Assembly: GCF_004087835.1 (NCBI RefSeq)
Contig: NZ_CP035120.1
Coordinates: 124,001-188,000 of the forward strand
Reading direction: 5' to 3'
Length of the DNA stretch: 64,000 nt
From: Halorussus pelagicus
GTDB lineage: Archaea; Halobacteriota; Halobacteria; Halobacteriales; Haladaptataceae
This document shows, one piece after another, positions 1 to 9,440 of the stretch (positions are counted from its first letter, which is position 1; each line of letters starts with the position of its first letter). A program made the position numbers and the translations under genes. Below the pieces are notes generated by a model that worked only from the letters and a program-made list of their open reading frames with translations, was not told the DNA's origin and searched no databases.

Positions 1-27
1 GCGTCGGCGATACTGGGGTTCGCGGAG

Positions 28-723
28 TCAAATCCGCGGGGAGACTTTCCACTGCTTTTCGACCTCGTACCCGTCGGTGGCGACGCCGTCGTCAACTTTC
101 AGGTCCACGCACTCCCAGTCGAAGTCGTGGCCGTTCCGGCCTCGAAGTTCCGCACCGACGCGGTACCAGCCGTCGTTCTCGATAGCGCAGGTCTCGGTGT
201 CGTTGGGGTCCGTGACTCGACAATCCCACGGAACCGGTCCCGCGCCGGGCGCGTCGTCTTCCACCTCGAAGTCGTTCCCGAGGAAGGCCACGCCGAGCGC
301 AGCGACGCCGACGCCGTATTTCGTCACGTCGTCGTCGTGGTCGTCGTACCACGTATTGGCGTACGCGCCGCCGTGCCACCACGCGCGGCCGTGTCCGGTC
401 TTCGGCGCACTGCCGTACCCTCCGGTGGCGCGACCCGTGGCTCCGCGGCCACCGCCGCCGCCCCGGCCCTTCGCGCTGGCGCTTCCGACGGGGTTGAGAC
501 CCCCGACCTGTCCGGGGTCCGCGAGGTCGTTCAGGTCGTCGTCGTCAAGTCGGGACATGACCCACGTATTGTCTTCGATGTCAACCTGAAGCTTTCCGTT
601 TCGGGCTTCGATACTCTGAAAGACGTTCGACTTCCGGGGCGGCGGGGACTTGTTTCCGGTACAGCCAGCGATGGCGGAGGCGGCTACGAGGCCGGTACCG
701 GCGATGAATTCGCGGCGTCGCAT
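28..723 (-). CDS. Tat-exported glycine-rich lipoprotein, function unknown
   Basis: The 231-residue product begins with a twin-arginine motif (RRREFIAG, residues 2-9), a short hydrophobic stretch and the lipobox AIAGC with the lipid-anchored Cys near residue 21. It should therefore be exported folded by Tat and anchored on the outer membrane face, the usual haloarchaeal route. A Gly/Arg-rich, low-complexity segment lies around residues 84-105, followed by a short hydrophobic stretch (GVGVAALGVAFLG) and a C-terminal domain with two Cys (DCRVTD, ETCAIE) plus a third near the end (WECVD). No catalytic motif or known family was recognised. It is transcribed alone, 103 bp downstream of the aldo/keto reductase gene on the same strand. 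Confidence 0.8.
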   Translation of the reverse strand: MRRREFIAGTGLVAASAIAGCTGNKSPPPRKSNVFQSIEARNGKLQVDIEDNTWVMSRLDDDDLNDLADPGQVGGLNPVGSASAKGRGGGGGRGATGRATGGYGSAPKTGHGRAWWHGGAYANTWYDDHDDDVTKYGVGVAALGVAFLGNDFEVEDDAPGAGPVPWDCRVTDPNDTETCAIENDGWYRVGAELRGRNGHDFDWECVDLKVDDGVATDGYEVEKQWKVSPRI

Positions 724-825
724 GAGCGCAGTCTTCGTATGATACCTATAAATGCTTGTTGGAAAATAGTTTTCCGAGTAACTGAATATCGTGAGTTTCG
801 AAATTGGCGGGAAGGTCCCCGTCGC

Positions 826-1800
826 TCAGTCGTGGCCCGACACCGGCACGGGTTCGTAGGATTCTTCGAGATACGCGAGGTCGCTGGCCGAGAGGTCGAT
901 ATCGAGGGCTTCGACCGCGTCCTCCAGATGTTCGACGCTGGTGGTACCGACGATAGGCGCGTCCACCCAGTCTTTGTGCAGCAGCCACGACAGCGAAATC
1001 TGTGCCATCGTGACGCCCTTCTCGGCGGCGAGTTCCTGCACTCGCTCGTTTACCTCCTTCCCGCCGCCCTCGCGGTAGGGGTGGTCGTACATGTGGTCTT
1101 CCGTCTCGCCGCGCGTCGTCGCGTCGATTTCCTCGTACGGTCGGGTCAGGTAGCCCCGAGCGAGGGGACTCCACGGCATGACGCCGACGTTCTCTTTTTC
1201 ACAGAGGGGAAGCATCTCGCGTTCCTCTTCGCGGTAGACGAGGTTGTAGTGGTTCTGCATGGTCTGGAACCGCTCCAGTCCGAGGCGGTCGCTCGCGTGC
1301 AGGGCGTCGGCGAACTGGTGTGCCCACATCGAGGAGGCCCCGACGTGGCGGACCTTTCCGCGGCGCACCGCGTCGTCCAGCGCGCGCAGGGTCTGCTCGA
1401 TTGGTGTGTCGTCGTCCCAGCGGTGAATCTGGTAGAGGTCGATGGTGTCCATGCCGAGGCGGTCGAGGCTGTTCTCCAACTCCTGCTCTATCGCCTTGCG
1501 CGAGAGACCGCCCGAGTTGGGGTTGTCCTCGTCCATCTGGAAGTAACACTTCGTGGCGACGACGCTCTCGTCGCGTCGGCCCTCCAAGGCGTCGCCAAGC
1601 ACGCGCTCGCTCTCGCCGTTCGAGTACATGTTGGCTGTGTCGAAGAAGTTGATGCCCAACTCGACAGCGCGCTCGATTATCTCCTCGCCCTCCTCGGGGT
1701 CCAACACCCACGGTCGCCAGTCGCTGGACCCGAAACTCATACAGCCGAGACAGATTCGACTCACTTCCGTGCCGGTGTCGCCGAGCGTGGTGTACTCCAT
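826..1800 (-). CDS. aldo/keto reductase family oxidoreductase
   Basis: This is a 324-residue NADPH-dependent (beta/alpha)8-barrel reductase of the AKR superfamily, probably reducing an aldehyde or ketone; the substrate cannot be told. Visible signatures are the N-terminal MEYTTLGDTGTEVS strand typical of the YajO/Tas-type group, NFFDTANMYSNGESE (catalytic Asp and Tyr), TKCYF (catalytic Lys), and IHRWDDDTPIE (catalytic His). Late in the protein PIVGTTSVEHLEDAV is the NADP phosphate-binding segment. The start at 1800 was chosen over an upstream in-frame ATG (1863), because homologues begin at MEYTTLG and the extra 21 residues are basic and unlike the rest. Confidence 0.93.
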   Translation of the reverse strand: MEYTTLGDTGTEVSRICLGCMSFGSSDWRPWVLDPEEGEEIIERAVELGINFFDTANMYSNGESERVLGDALEGRRDESVVATKCYFQMDEDNPNSGGLSRKAIEQELENSLDRLGMDTIDLYQIHRWDDDTPIEQTLRALDDAVRRGKVRHVGASSMWAHQFADALHASDRLGLERFQTMQNHYNLVYREEEREMLPLCEKENVGVMPWSPLARGYLTRPYEEIDATTRGETEDHMYDHPYREGGGKEVNERVQELAAEKGVTMAQISLSWLLHKDWVDAPIVGTTSVEHLEDAVEALDIDLSASDLAYLEESYEPVPVSGHD

Positions 1801-1946
1801 GGGGGGTAGTCGTCGGTACGTGGTAAAAAGGTGGGCGGACGCGGAAGGGCGGGCAATTCCCAACGGCCGCAGAGTCGGACGGCGCCGCCGATTTCTTTTT
1901 GTGGTTGCGCGTGGTCGAACGGACGGTTCGTGGGTGCGTGGGACTG

Positions 1947-4055
1947 TCAGTTGTCGCTCTCGTCGTCCGAGTCGAACGTTTGCGCCGACTCGACTGCGTC
2001 GCCCGCCTCGCGCTCCGACACCGACTCCGCCGCGAACGCCGCGCGCTCGTAGGTCTCAGTCAACTGCTCTAAGTCCGCCAAGCGGTCCTCGCGCAGGCCC
2101 GCCTCCCGGCAGTCGGCGTAGAACTCCCAGTGGGTCTCCGCCGAGGCGCGACCGACCGACCCGTCGAGTCGCTTCCGGACGGCCGCGTAGGCCAACAGCG
2201 CCGCGGCGTCGTAGGCGTCGTCGGCCGCCCTGTCGGTCGCCGCGTCGAGGAGCGCGTCGGCCGACCGGCCGGTGTCGGCCGGAATCGTCGCCGAGAGGTC
2301 CGCCTCCGGCGACTCCGAGGACCCCGGCGTCGAGTCGTCGCGCAAGCGCCAGTCGTTTCCGCCGAGTCGCCGCGCGAGGACGACGCCGATGGCCGCGATA
2401 CCGAGTAGTCCCGCCACGCGCAGGACCAGCGGATAGTCGAACGGGCCGCGCTCGGTCCGCTCGAAGGTCACGATGTCGGCGGCACTGCTCGCGTTCAGGT
2501 TCTCGCCGACCGGCGAGTAGGCCGCCCGGACGCGGGCGCTCGGGCTATCGCTCACCGACGACGGCACGGGGACGACTCCGGCGTACCCGCCGGTCGCGTT
2601 CGTCGTGACGGTTCCAACCGCGGTCCCGTTGACCGCCAACTGGAGCGTCCGGTTGCCCAGCGGCGTCCCGCCGTCGGTCGTCAGGCGACCCGAGACGAGC
2701 AGGCTTCCGTTCGCCCGCCGGGCCTCGGTCGAGAGGTCGGTCGCGGTCGGTTCGACGGCCACCGAGACGGTGGCGTTCGCCGCGCGGAATCGCGGGTCGG
2801 CGAGTCGCACCCGGACCGGTCGCTCGCCGGTCGAGAGGTTCGCCGGGACCGTCGTCGTCAGCGCAAACGACCCGTTCGGTCCCGTGGTCGCCTGTCCGAT
2901 GGGGAATCCCGCGAGCGTGGCGACGACCGGCACCTCGCCCGTGGTGACGTTCCCGGCCGTGACGGTACCCTCGACCGCCAGCGAGTCGCCGAACCCGGCC
3001 GACTGCGTGTAGTTCGTGAGTTCGAATTCGGGGTTCACGCGCTCGACGCCGAACCGGACGCTCGCGTTATCGTGGAGGTACCGCGAGGCGTTCGCGGGTT
3101 GGTACCGGACCGTGCGGTTCCGGTCGCCGACCGACGTGAGCGTCGGTCGGTAGGCGACCTCGAAGTGGCCGGTCTCGTTCGTCCGCGCCTCGACGCTCCG
3201 GTTCTCGATTCGGAGCGTGACGTTCCGGTCGGAAATCGCGCTCGCGTTCGCGGCGGTCAGGAGTCGCCCGCGGAGCGTCACGCGGTCGGTGAACGACCCG
3301 TTCGGCGCGACGGTCTCGACGGAGAGATCGGTCCGGACGAGCGTCTGGTTCCGGACGGTTCGCTGGGTCGCCAGCACGTCTGTGCGGACGGTTTCGATTT
3401 GCCGGGTCGCGTTCGCGGTGGCGTTGCCCTCCGAGGAGACGTTGGCGTAGCTTCGTTGGAGCGCGACCGAGGACCGATTGACCGCCGCGAGGCGGCGTTC
3501 GAGTTCGTGGGCGAGTCGGCGCTCGCGCTCGACGGTCTCGTTTTCGCGGACGCGCTGATAGCGTCGGAGCGCCGTCCGGTAGTCCCGTACGTCCGCGAGG
3601 AACGCGCTCTGAATCGCACCCACGCCGTCGAGGTCCGAGAGGTTCCGGTCCTCGCTCGACGCCTCGCCTTTCAGTTCGGCGTACTTGTCGGCGAACTCCT
3701 CGAACTGCGAGTCGTTGCCGACGAGTCGGCGGGCGCGCTCCGAATCGCGCTCGCTCACGTCGATGCTCCGGACGAGACGCTCGACCATCCGGTCTTGAAG
3801 CCACGACTCGACGTCGCTGGCGTTGGTCTCGCCGACCCGGCCCGGATTGCGGTGTTCGACCGTCGCGTTTGTGCTGTCGTTCTCGCCGGGCGCGGCCGTC
3901 GTCGTCTCCTGAGCGGAGACGACGCCCGACCGAGAGTCGGCGTCGTCGCCCTCATGCGCACTCGCAGCGAGAGCGCCGCTCGCGGCCGCGAGCAGTAGCG
4001 CCAGCGTGACGGCGACGCTCCTCAGTCGCTCCCCATCGACCCCCTTCACGGACAA
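1947..4055 (-). CDS. large surface membrane protein with C-terminal DUF4129-like domain
   Basis: The 702-residue protein has an N-terminal signal (LRSVAVTLALLLAAASGALA), a long extracytoplasmic part rich in N-glycosylation sequons (NXS/T), a charged, probably coiled-coil stretch (about residues 75-210), and two or three Ig/CARDB-like beta-sandwich repeats (about 230-530). One transmembrane helix (VLRVAGLLGIAAIGVVLARR) near residue 545 is followed by a cytoplasmic tail. That tail carries the DUF4129 signature (ALLAYAAVRKRL, THWEFYADC, LTETYERAAFA). In many prokaryotes DUF4129 proteins sit beside DUF58, MoxR and transglutaminase genes. Here those partners lie 14 kb away at 18.2-23.4 kb, and an IS6 remnant begins close upstream of this start, so the operon has probably been split. 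Confidence 0.82.
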   Translation of the reverse strand: MSVKGVDGERLRSVAVTLALLLAAASGALAASAHEGDDADSRSGVVSAQETTTAAPGENDSTNATVEHRNPGRVGETNASDVESWLQDRMVERLVRSIDVSERDSERARRLVGNDSQFEEFADKYAELKGEASSEDRNLSDLDGVGAIQSAFLADVRDYRTALRRYQRVRENETVERERRLAHELERRLAAVNRSSVALQRSYANVSSEGNATANATRQIETVRTDVLATQRTVRNQTLVRTDLSVETVAPNGSFTDRVTLRGRLLTAANASAISDRNVTLRIENRSVEARTNETGHFEVAYRPTLTSVGDRNRTVRYQPANASRYLHDNASVRFGVERVNPEFELTNYTQSAGFGDSLAVEGTVTAGNVTTGEVPVVATLAGFPIGQATTGPNGSFALTTTVPANLSTGERPVRVRLADPRFRAANATVSVAVEPTATDLSTEARRANGSLLVSGRLTTDGGTPLGNRTLQLAVNGTAVGTVTTNATGGYAGVVPVPSSVSDSPSARVRAAYSPVGENLNASSAADIVTFERTERGPFDYPLVLRVAGLLGIAAIGVVLARRLGGNDWRLRDDSTPGSSESPEADLSATIPADTGRSADALLDAATDRAADDAYDAAALLAYAAVRKRLDGSVGRASAETHWEFYADCREAGLREDRLADLEQLTETYERAAFAAESVSEREAGDAVESAQTFDSDDESDN

Positions 4056-4135
4056 CTGCTACCGCGGCGAGCGTAATACCTCTACTGGGGACCAGTCGCC
4101 CAGATTACGGTATTTGGTAACATGGAGTCTGAAGG

Positions 4136-4490
4136 GCGCGGCTTGTAACCACGGCACAATAGTTCGTGTCGGATAGAGCTTGAGGTAGAGGAATTCGTTA
4201 GTTTTGGGATCGGCCGCGACGTACAGCCAGTAGCGCCGATCATTGAGTTGAATCACGGTTTCATCGACCGCAACGTGATTCGGGTTTTTGCCGTCAGTCG
4301 GCTGTAGATCGGCTTTCTGCACCCAATTATGGATCGTTAAATGATACCGTTCGACACCAAACCTCTCTAAGACAGAAACAGTATCCGAGAGTGATAGTCC
4401 GGTCGCTATACTCGTTGAGGCGGCTGAATTCTGGCATAGGCACCAAGAATTCCAACCGCCTCATTCTTCGAGGCTTATCTGAACAGTGCC
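4136..4490 (-). mobile_element. IS6-family transposase remnant (internally deleted)
   Basis: Read on the minus strand, the element starts with terminal sequence GGCACTGTTCAGAT at 4490 and the transposase start MPEFSRLNE. It then jumps to VSVLERFGVERY...VQKADLQPTDGK..NPNHVAVDETVIQLND, the DDE domain with its first catalytic Asp, and YWLYVAADPKTNEFLYLKLYPTRT. It next jumps again to a WLQA segment that normally lies near the C terminus. Most of the DDE core is therefore missing and the copy is dead. The N-terminal part matches the remnant at 62.6 kb. It lies just upstream of the DUF4129 gene, at the left border of the AT-richer block. Confidence 0.85.
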
Positions 4491-4633
4491 CCCTCAAAGT
4501 TAGCGAACTGTTACGTTTGCCGGATACGGACGCGCGGTCGAGGCACTGTCTACAGCTTCAGCGAAAGACCGGTTTCAGTTGGCGCGTTGAGTACAGGACG
4601 GGTACTCAGCACTGGTCGAGCCTGAGAGAACAG

Positions 4634-6817
4634 TCAACGCGAGAGTTCTATTCTGACGACGTTGCCGACTGGCGAATTCTCCTCGACGGTGATGATGCCA
4701 TCTGACCGAGTGATGATCAACTTCACGAGCCACAACCCGAGACCGCTCCCGTGGTACAGCGGTGTTTGCTCCGCTTCGTCTACCAGTAGATTCCGCTCCA
4801 TCTCCGGGATGGGTGGCCCGGTATCGGCTATTTCGACGCGAACGGTCTCGTCGGTCCGAGTCGCGGTGACAGTGACTTCGGGCGACGACGAGTCGTCGTG
4901 AACAATCGCGTTCGTGACGAGTTCTCTGATCGCCTGCTTGAATCGTGTCGTAGTCCGTACAGTCACTTCCTCGGGGCAGTCAACAGCAATTGTCGCGTCC
5001 GGGTACTCCGATCCGATAGTCGAAGCAATATGATGGAGACAGTCACGTACTTCGATCTCTCCGTACGTGGGTTCCTCCTGCAACAGTTCCGTTATCTGCT
5101 GTTCCTTTTCGGCTAGTCCAAGCAGTCGATTGCTCGTATCGATGATTCTCTCGGCGGACTCCCCAACCTCACTTGAGGTCTCGGAACGAATCCGCTCGGC
5201 CCGTCCCCGAATCACGTTCATACTATTGCGCAGATTATGGCGTAACACCCGGTCGAGGACCGTTAACTGCTTTTGGCGTAGTTTTCGCTCGGTCACATCT
5301 TGGTGAAATCCGACGTAGCTGACGACATCACCAGCATCATCCCGCACGGGCGCGAATTTGACGTGGTTCCAGAACTCCGTTCCGTCCTTGCGATAGTGGC
5401 GGATCTCGACAGAAACCGGCTCTTGAGCATCCATCGCTTCCCGGATACTGGCGACGTGGTCCGGGTCGGTGTTCTCGCCCTGAAGGAATCGACTGTTCTC
5501 CCCGAGGATGTCCTCACGCAGGTAGCCCGTCATCTCCACGAACGCATCGTTCACGTAGATTAGCGGGTTGTCCTCTCGGTCGGGATCGGAGATACTGATG
5601 CCGACTGGCGCTTCATCGATTGCCTGTTTTCGCCGCTTGAGTGTCTTCTCTCGCTCTTTGAGTTCCGTGATATCGTCCTGAACCGCCACGAACGCGTGGA
5701 TTTCGTCGCCGTCAGTTACCGGTGCAATCGTCTGCATCGCGGTGTACGTTTCGCCGTTCTTTCGGCGATTGATAATCTCCTCTTCCCACACCTCGCCCGA
5801 GCGAAGGGTACTCCAGAGGTTCTCGAAATACACGTCCGGCATTTCTCCGGAGTCCAACACGCGTGGTGTCTCACCGACGACTTCTGACCGGGCGAACCCA
5901 GTTATCTCTTCGAACGCCGGATTGACGTACTCGATGTACCCGTCCGGGTCGGTGATGAAGATTGCGTGGCCAGCTGATTCGACCGCCTGCTCGATGCGCT
6001 GGAGGTCGCGTTCGCGCTCCTTGCGTTCGGTGATGTCCTGTATCGTCCCCCGAACGCGGGTCAGTTCCCCGTCCTCGTACTGCGGTTCACCTCTCGTTCG
6101 AATCCACCGGTTATGGTCCTCCGCGTCGATGAACCGGAGTTCGAGATCGTATGGTTCGCCCTCTTCGACAGCCGTTTCGAATGCGTTTTCGATGACCGGT
6201 CGGTCCTCGGGATGGAACTGCTGGAGGCTCCGTTCCGGAGACGGCGTCGTATCTTCTGGGAGCGCGTGGATGCGATTCACCTCGTCGGTCCACCACAGCT
6301 CTTCGGCATCGATATCGTACTCCCACGCTCCGACGTTTGCAATATCCTGAGCCTTCTCGAACAGATCGACCTGCCGTTCGAGTTCCCTCTCTCGCTCCCG
6401 TAACGTGAGAGACTGCTCGCGGAGGCGAAGGAGCGCCGACAACCGCCAGTGTAGTTCGGCCTGCTGAATCGGCAGGGCGACGAGTTCGTCGATTGTTTCC
6501 GTGACCACGTTGTCGGCCAACCGGCCAGCATCCATGTCGATGATCTCCGGATTGGATTCGGGAAGCAACAGGAGATACGGGAGCAAGACGGGAGCGGTCG
6601 CCGTTTTCTTCGCCTGAAGCGCATCAAGATGCTCCTCGAAGGCTGCTTTGTCGAGGATACACACGTCGAAGGCGGTCTCGTCAATTCCTTCCGCGAGGTC
6701 CACAGTTTCGTACGAGGGGTGACCGTCAAGCCACTCTACGAGCAACTGGCGATTGCCCGAATCCGAAACGAGGGGGAGAACGCGGTTCCGAGATTCGGTT
6801 GTCCTTTCAGGAGTCAT
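4634..6817 (-). CDS. multi-PAS sensor histidine kinase (HHHK-like)
   Basis: The 727-residue soluble kinase has an N-terminal receiver-like domain (about 10-130, with FDVCILD as the Asp-bearing strand), then PAS domains at about 150-265, 275-385 and 395-512. The H-box is VLRHNLRNSMNVI (His527), and a HATPase follows with N-box RELVTNAIVHDD (631-642), ADTGPPIP and GSGLGLWLV. The third PAS carries GENSRFLQG (439-447), the LOV signature with Ser442 in place of the flavin-adduct Cys. The start overlaps the upstream kinase's end by 11 bp, and KaiC, kinase and kinase form one tightly coupled minus-strand operon. There is no membrane segment; the partner regulator is not in the window. Confidence 0.93.
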   Translation of the reverse strand: MTPERTTESRNRVLPLVSDSGNRQLLVEWLDGHPSYETVDLAEGIDETAFDVCILDKAAFEEHLDALQAKKTATAPVLLPYLLLLPESNPEIIDMDAGRLADNVVTETIDELVALPIQQAELHWRLSALLRLREQSLTLRERERELERQVDLFEKAQDIANVGAWEYDIDAEELWWTDEVNRIHALPEDTTPSPERSLQQFHPEDRPVIENAFETAVEEGEPYDLELRFIDAEDHNRWIRTRGEPQYEDGELTRVRGTIQDITERKERERDLQRIEQAVESAGHAIFITDPDGYIEYVNPAFEEITGFARSEVVGETPRVLDSGEMPDVYFENLWSTLRSGEVWEEEIINRRKNGETYTAMQTIAPVTDGDEIHAFVAVQDDITELKEREKTLKRRKQAIDEAPVGISISDPDREDNPLIYVNDAFVEMTGYLREDILGENSRFLQGENTDPDHVASIREAMDAQEPVSVEIRHYRKDGTEFWNHVKFAPVRDDAGDVVSYVGFHQDVTERKLRQKQLTVLDRVLRHNLRNSMNVIRGRAERIRSETSSEVGESAERIIDTSNRLLGLAEKEQQITELLQEEPTYGEIEVRDCLHHIASTIGSEYPDATIAVDCPEEVTVRTTTRFKQAIRELVTNAIVHDDSSSPEVTVTATRTDETVRVEIADTGPPIPEMERNLLVDEAEQTPLYHGSGLGLWLVKLIITRSDGIITVEENSPVGNVVRIELSR

Positions 6818-7952
6818 GATCCGTCTTCGTCGTTCCGGTGGTTGGCTCTTTCAGGAGTTCAATCTCGACGGCGACCCCACCCAGTTCGGCATCGCCGATA
6901 CGGAGTGTCCCGCCATACTTGGTGACGAGTGTATCGACGAGATAGAGACCGAGACCTGCGGCAGGGTGGTCGAGTCCCCGGTCAGTTCGGCCCAAGACGG
7001 CGTCTCGCTGGTCCGGCGGGATACCCGGACCATCGTCAGCAATCGTGATAGCGACCCTCTCGGGACCGTCCACTACCCCGATCTCCACGCGGGGCGTCTC
7101 GCTGTTGTTGTGCTGGACTGCATTGTTCAGCACGTTTCTGAACACCGACGCGAGGAGGTCGTTCGCACGGACATCCACTGGTGGAATCTCGCCGTCGATG
7201 ACGAAATCGGCAGCTTCGAACGTTTCGCGGCGTTTCGTGAGTTCGTCGGTCACCACGTCCGTGAGGTCAACCGCTTGCAAGTCCGGTTCACCGGCCGTTT
7301 TGAGTGTCTCGATGAATTCCCGGACCGCTTTGGTAAGACCCACGACGTGCTGACCGCTGTCCAAGACCCGCTGGCGTATCTGGTCGCCCGCGTCGTCGGT
7401 GTGGTCGGCGAGTTGCTCGGTCCAGCCGATGACGACGTTCATCTCGTTGCGGATATCGTGGCGAGTGATGCGATTCAACAACAGGAGTTGGTTGGTTTTG
7501 CGCTCTAGCGCGATTGACTGCGCTCTGATGCGAGCAAGCGAGTCGAGTCGGCTGCGCAATTCCGCAATGTCGATCGGTGTCGCCAGAATCTCATCGACGA
7601 TTTGCCGGAGCGACGGCTCTATCTCGGTCCGGTCTGGAGTATCGAGCGTATTGGCAGGGGTGTCGGAACTCACGAGGAGTACCGGGAGAACGGTCTCGGC
7701 ATCGGCCTTTCGCCCCCGAATCTCGGTGTCGTACTCACGGAGCGAGTGTTCGTCGAGAATAGCGATATCGAACTCGGCCGCTGAGAGTTCAGCGTGGTCC
7801 CCCGAGACGATTTCGTACTGCTCCTGTGTCTGCACCCAGTTGGCGAGCACCCGTTGATTGCCCGTATGCGAGAGTATCGGCAGGATTCGGACTGGTGATG
7901 ACTCTGTTCCGAGTCGGTCAGCGGGAACGGGCGTCGGTGATTCAGGCCTCAT
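6807..7952 (-). CDS. receiver-like/histidine kinase, second kinase of the KaiC operon
   Basis: This kinase of about 381 residues has an N-terminal receiver-like domain homologous in order and wording to that of the neighbouring kinase (RILPILSHTGNQ; FDIAILDE). It has no PAS. A linker helix leads to the H-box ITRHDIRNEMNVV and a HATPase domain (FRNVLNNAVQHNN, ADDGPGIPPDQRD, AAGLGLYLVD). The start is taken at 7952 (an ATG at 7958 is equally possible); both overlap the 3' end of the KaiC-like gene, implying translational coupling. The stop overlaps the next kinase's start. The shared, unusual N-domain in two adjacent kinases suggests duplication, or a shared input or partner, perhaps the KaiC-like protein (inference). 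Confidence 0.92.
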   Translation of the reverse strand: MRPESPTPVPADRLGTESSPVRILPILSHTGNQRVLANWVQTQEQYEIVSGDHAELSAAEFDIAILDEHSLREYDTEIRGRKADAETVLPVLLVSSDTPANTLDTPDRTEIEPSLRQIVDEILATPIDIAELRSRLDSLARIRAQSIALERKTNQLLLLNRITRHDIRNEMNVVIGWTEQLADHTDDAGDQIRQRVLDSGQHVVGLTKAVREFIETLKTAGEPDLQAVDLTDVVTDELTKRRETFEAADFVIDGEIPPVDVRANDLLASVFRNVLNNAVQHNNSETPRVEIGVVDGPERVAITIADDGPGIPPDQRDAVLGRTDRGLDHPAAGLGLYLVDTLVTKYGGTLRIGDAELGGVAVEIELLKEPTTGTTKTDHDS

Positions 7953-9408
7953 CGTCATCCCACGTCGGTGTTCCAGTAAGAATCCCACGGAGTTCCGGGA
8001 GCGATTCCCCGACGCGTAGCCCGTGTTCGGTGATCTCCAGTTCCCGGAGTTGGTTTTCGTAATCGCTGGTGCGCATCTTGAGAACGCCGATCACCTTCCG
8101 GAGCGAACCCTTGTACTCGACGTGGCGCAGGACGACGATACTGTCGGCGAGATAGCTCATGCCTTGGTCGGTCGCGCGAAACTCACCGGTGATCTGGTGG
8201 ACCTCGTTCGTGACGAGACCGGTCACGCCCATGTTGCGGAGATAGCGCCCGATCTTGACGAGATGCTGCATCGGGTCCGTGCCGACGCCGCGGAGCGACT
8301 GTCCGAAGCCGTTGGTCCCGTCGATCATCACGATCTCCGCGTCGTTGTCTTCGACTTCGCTTCGGATGTGGTGGGTGAATTCGTCGATGGTCAGTTCCTC
8401 CGGCCCTATCACTTCCACGGTGAGCGTCCCCCGGTCGATCATGTCGGTTACGGGGATGTTGACGGCTTCCGCACGCTCGAAGAGAGTGTTTCGGTCCTCC
8501 TCGAAGCTGTACAGGACCGAGTGTTGGCCCCGCCCCGCAGCCTCTTTCATGAACTGGAGACCAGTCGTGGTCTTGCCGACGCCTGTCGGCCCGCTCAGAA
8601 ACGTTATCGTCCCGGTGGAGATACCTCCCGACAACAGCGAGTCCAGTTCGGGGACGCCAGAGGAGAGTTTCGTCGGGGTGTGTTCGCGCTCGTGACGGTT
8701 GGGGTCGAGTCGTGACCACACTTGCATACCCTCGTCGGTGATTTGGAGCGCGTGCTGACCAGACCTGATCGACGACCCACGAAACTTCGAGACGTGGAGC
8801 GTCCGGCGACCCGGATCTTCCTCCATGTTGATGACGGCATCGACCAGAAATTGCAAGTCGTCGTCGGGCATCGATTCGGCAGCCTGCGAAGTGAGCAGGA
8901 CCGTCGCTCCCTCGCTTTTGAGGAACTCTACGAGACCCAGAATCTGTGAGCGGAACTGGTGTTCGTCTGGAGCGAGATACCGGAACTCGGTGACCGGGTC
9001 CACGACGACGCGATCTGGTTCGATCTCCTGAATCTCTGTGCGAATGTTCTCGACGAGCGAGGGTGTTTCCACTTCACTGGACTCGAATAGGGTGTACGTC
9101 TCTTCGCTCTGAAACTGGTCGCCGGAGGCGGAGAGGTTGAGGAAATGGAGCGCGTCGATATCGACGCCGAAATGCCGAGCAGTGTCCCGAATGTAATCTT
9201 CGGGTTCGCCGAGGTTGATGTACAGTCCTGTCTCGTCGGCGTCAATGCCAGCGGCGAGAAAGTGCAACGAGAAAATCGACTTGCCCGATCCGGGTGGTCC
9301 CCGGACGAGTGTGGCGGATTCGGGGAGGTATCCGCCGCCGAGAATATCGTCTACGCCCGGAACGCCGGTCAAGATTCGCTCTCGACCATCACTATCGTTT
9401 TCGCTCAT
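7942..9408 (-). CDS. double-domain KaiC-like RecA-fold ATPase
   Basis: The protein has two KaiC domains in tandem. Counting from the longest possible start (9447), Walker A motifs are GPPGSGKS (50-57) and GPTGVGKT (286-293). The second domain keeps the paired glutamates (SFEEDRN, 316-317) expected for ATPase/kinase activity, whereas the first has a single Glu (NLGEPEDY). The total length of about 490 matches the double-domain haloarchaeal KaiC family, which is linked to signalling and diurnal regulation rather than a proven clock. The start at 9408 (MSENDSD) is preferred: a TATA-like box at 9431-9440 lies about 26 bp upstream, giving a leaderless message. It heads an operon with the two kinases. 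Confidence 0.93.
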   Translation of the reverse strand: MSENDSDGRERILTGVPGVDDILGGGYLPESATLVRGPPGSGKSIFSLHFLAAGIDADETGLYINLGEPEDYIRDTARHFGVDIDALHFLNLSASGDQFQSEETYTLFESSEVETPSLVENIRTEIQEIEPDRVVVDPVTEFRYLAPDEHQFRSQILGLVEFLKSEGATVLLTSQAAESMPDDDLQFLVDAVINMEEDPGRRTLHVSKFRGSSIRSGQHALQITDEGMQVWSRLDPNRHEREHTPTKLSSGVPELDSLLSGGISTGTITFLSGPTGVGKTTTGLQFMKEAAGRGQHSVLYSFEEDRNTLFERAEAVNIPVTDMIDRGTLTVEVIGPEELTIDEFTHHIRSEVEDNDAEIVMIDGTNGFGQSLRGVGTDPMQHLVKIGRYLRNMGVTGLVTNEVHQITGEFRATDQGMSYLADSIVVLRHVEYKGSLRKVIGVLKMRTSDYENQLRELEITEHGLRVGESLPELRGILTGTPTWDDDEA

Positions 9409-9430
9409 GTATGAATCCATAGCTTGAACC

Positions 9431-9440
9431 CTTATATCTT
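9431..9440 (-). promoter_or_regulatory. TATA-type promoter of the KaiC-kinase operon
   Basis: On the minus strand the sequence reads GAAGATATAAGGG, a good archaeal TATA box, in an otherwise AT-poor setting. Its centre is about 26 bp before the ATG at 9408. This would place the transcript start at or next to that codon, the leaderless arrangement common in haloarchaea. Confidence 0.5.

Noticed and set aside
127-1809. Plus-strand frame of 560 codons opposite the lipoprotein and reductase
   Set aside because: It is the mirror of two well-supported minus-strand genes, has no recognisable domain and is an expected by-product of high GC.
1800-1863. Upstream start for the aldo/keto reductase
   Set aside because: Adds 21 basic residues absent from the family; MEYTTLG start is typical.
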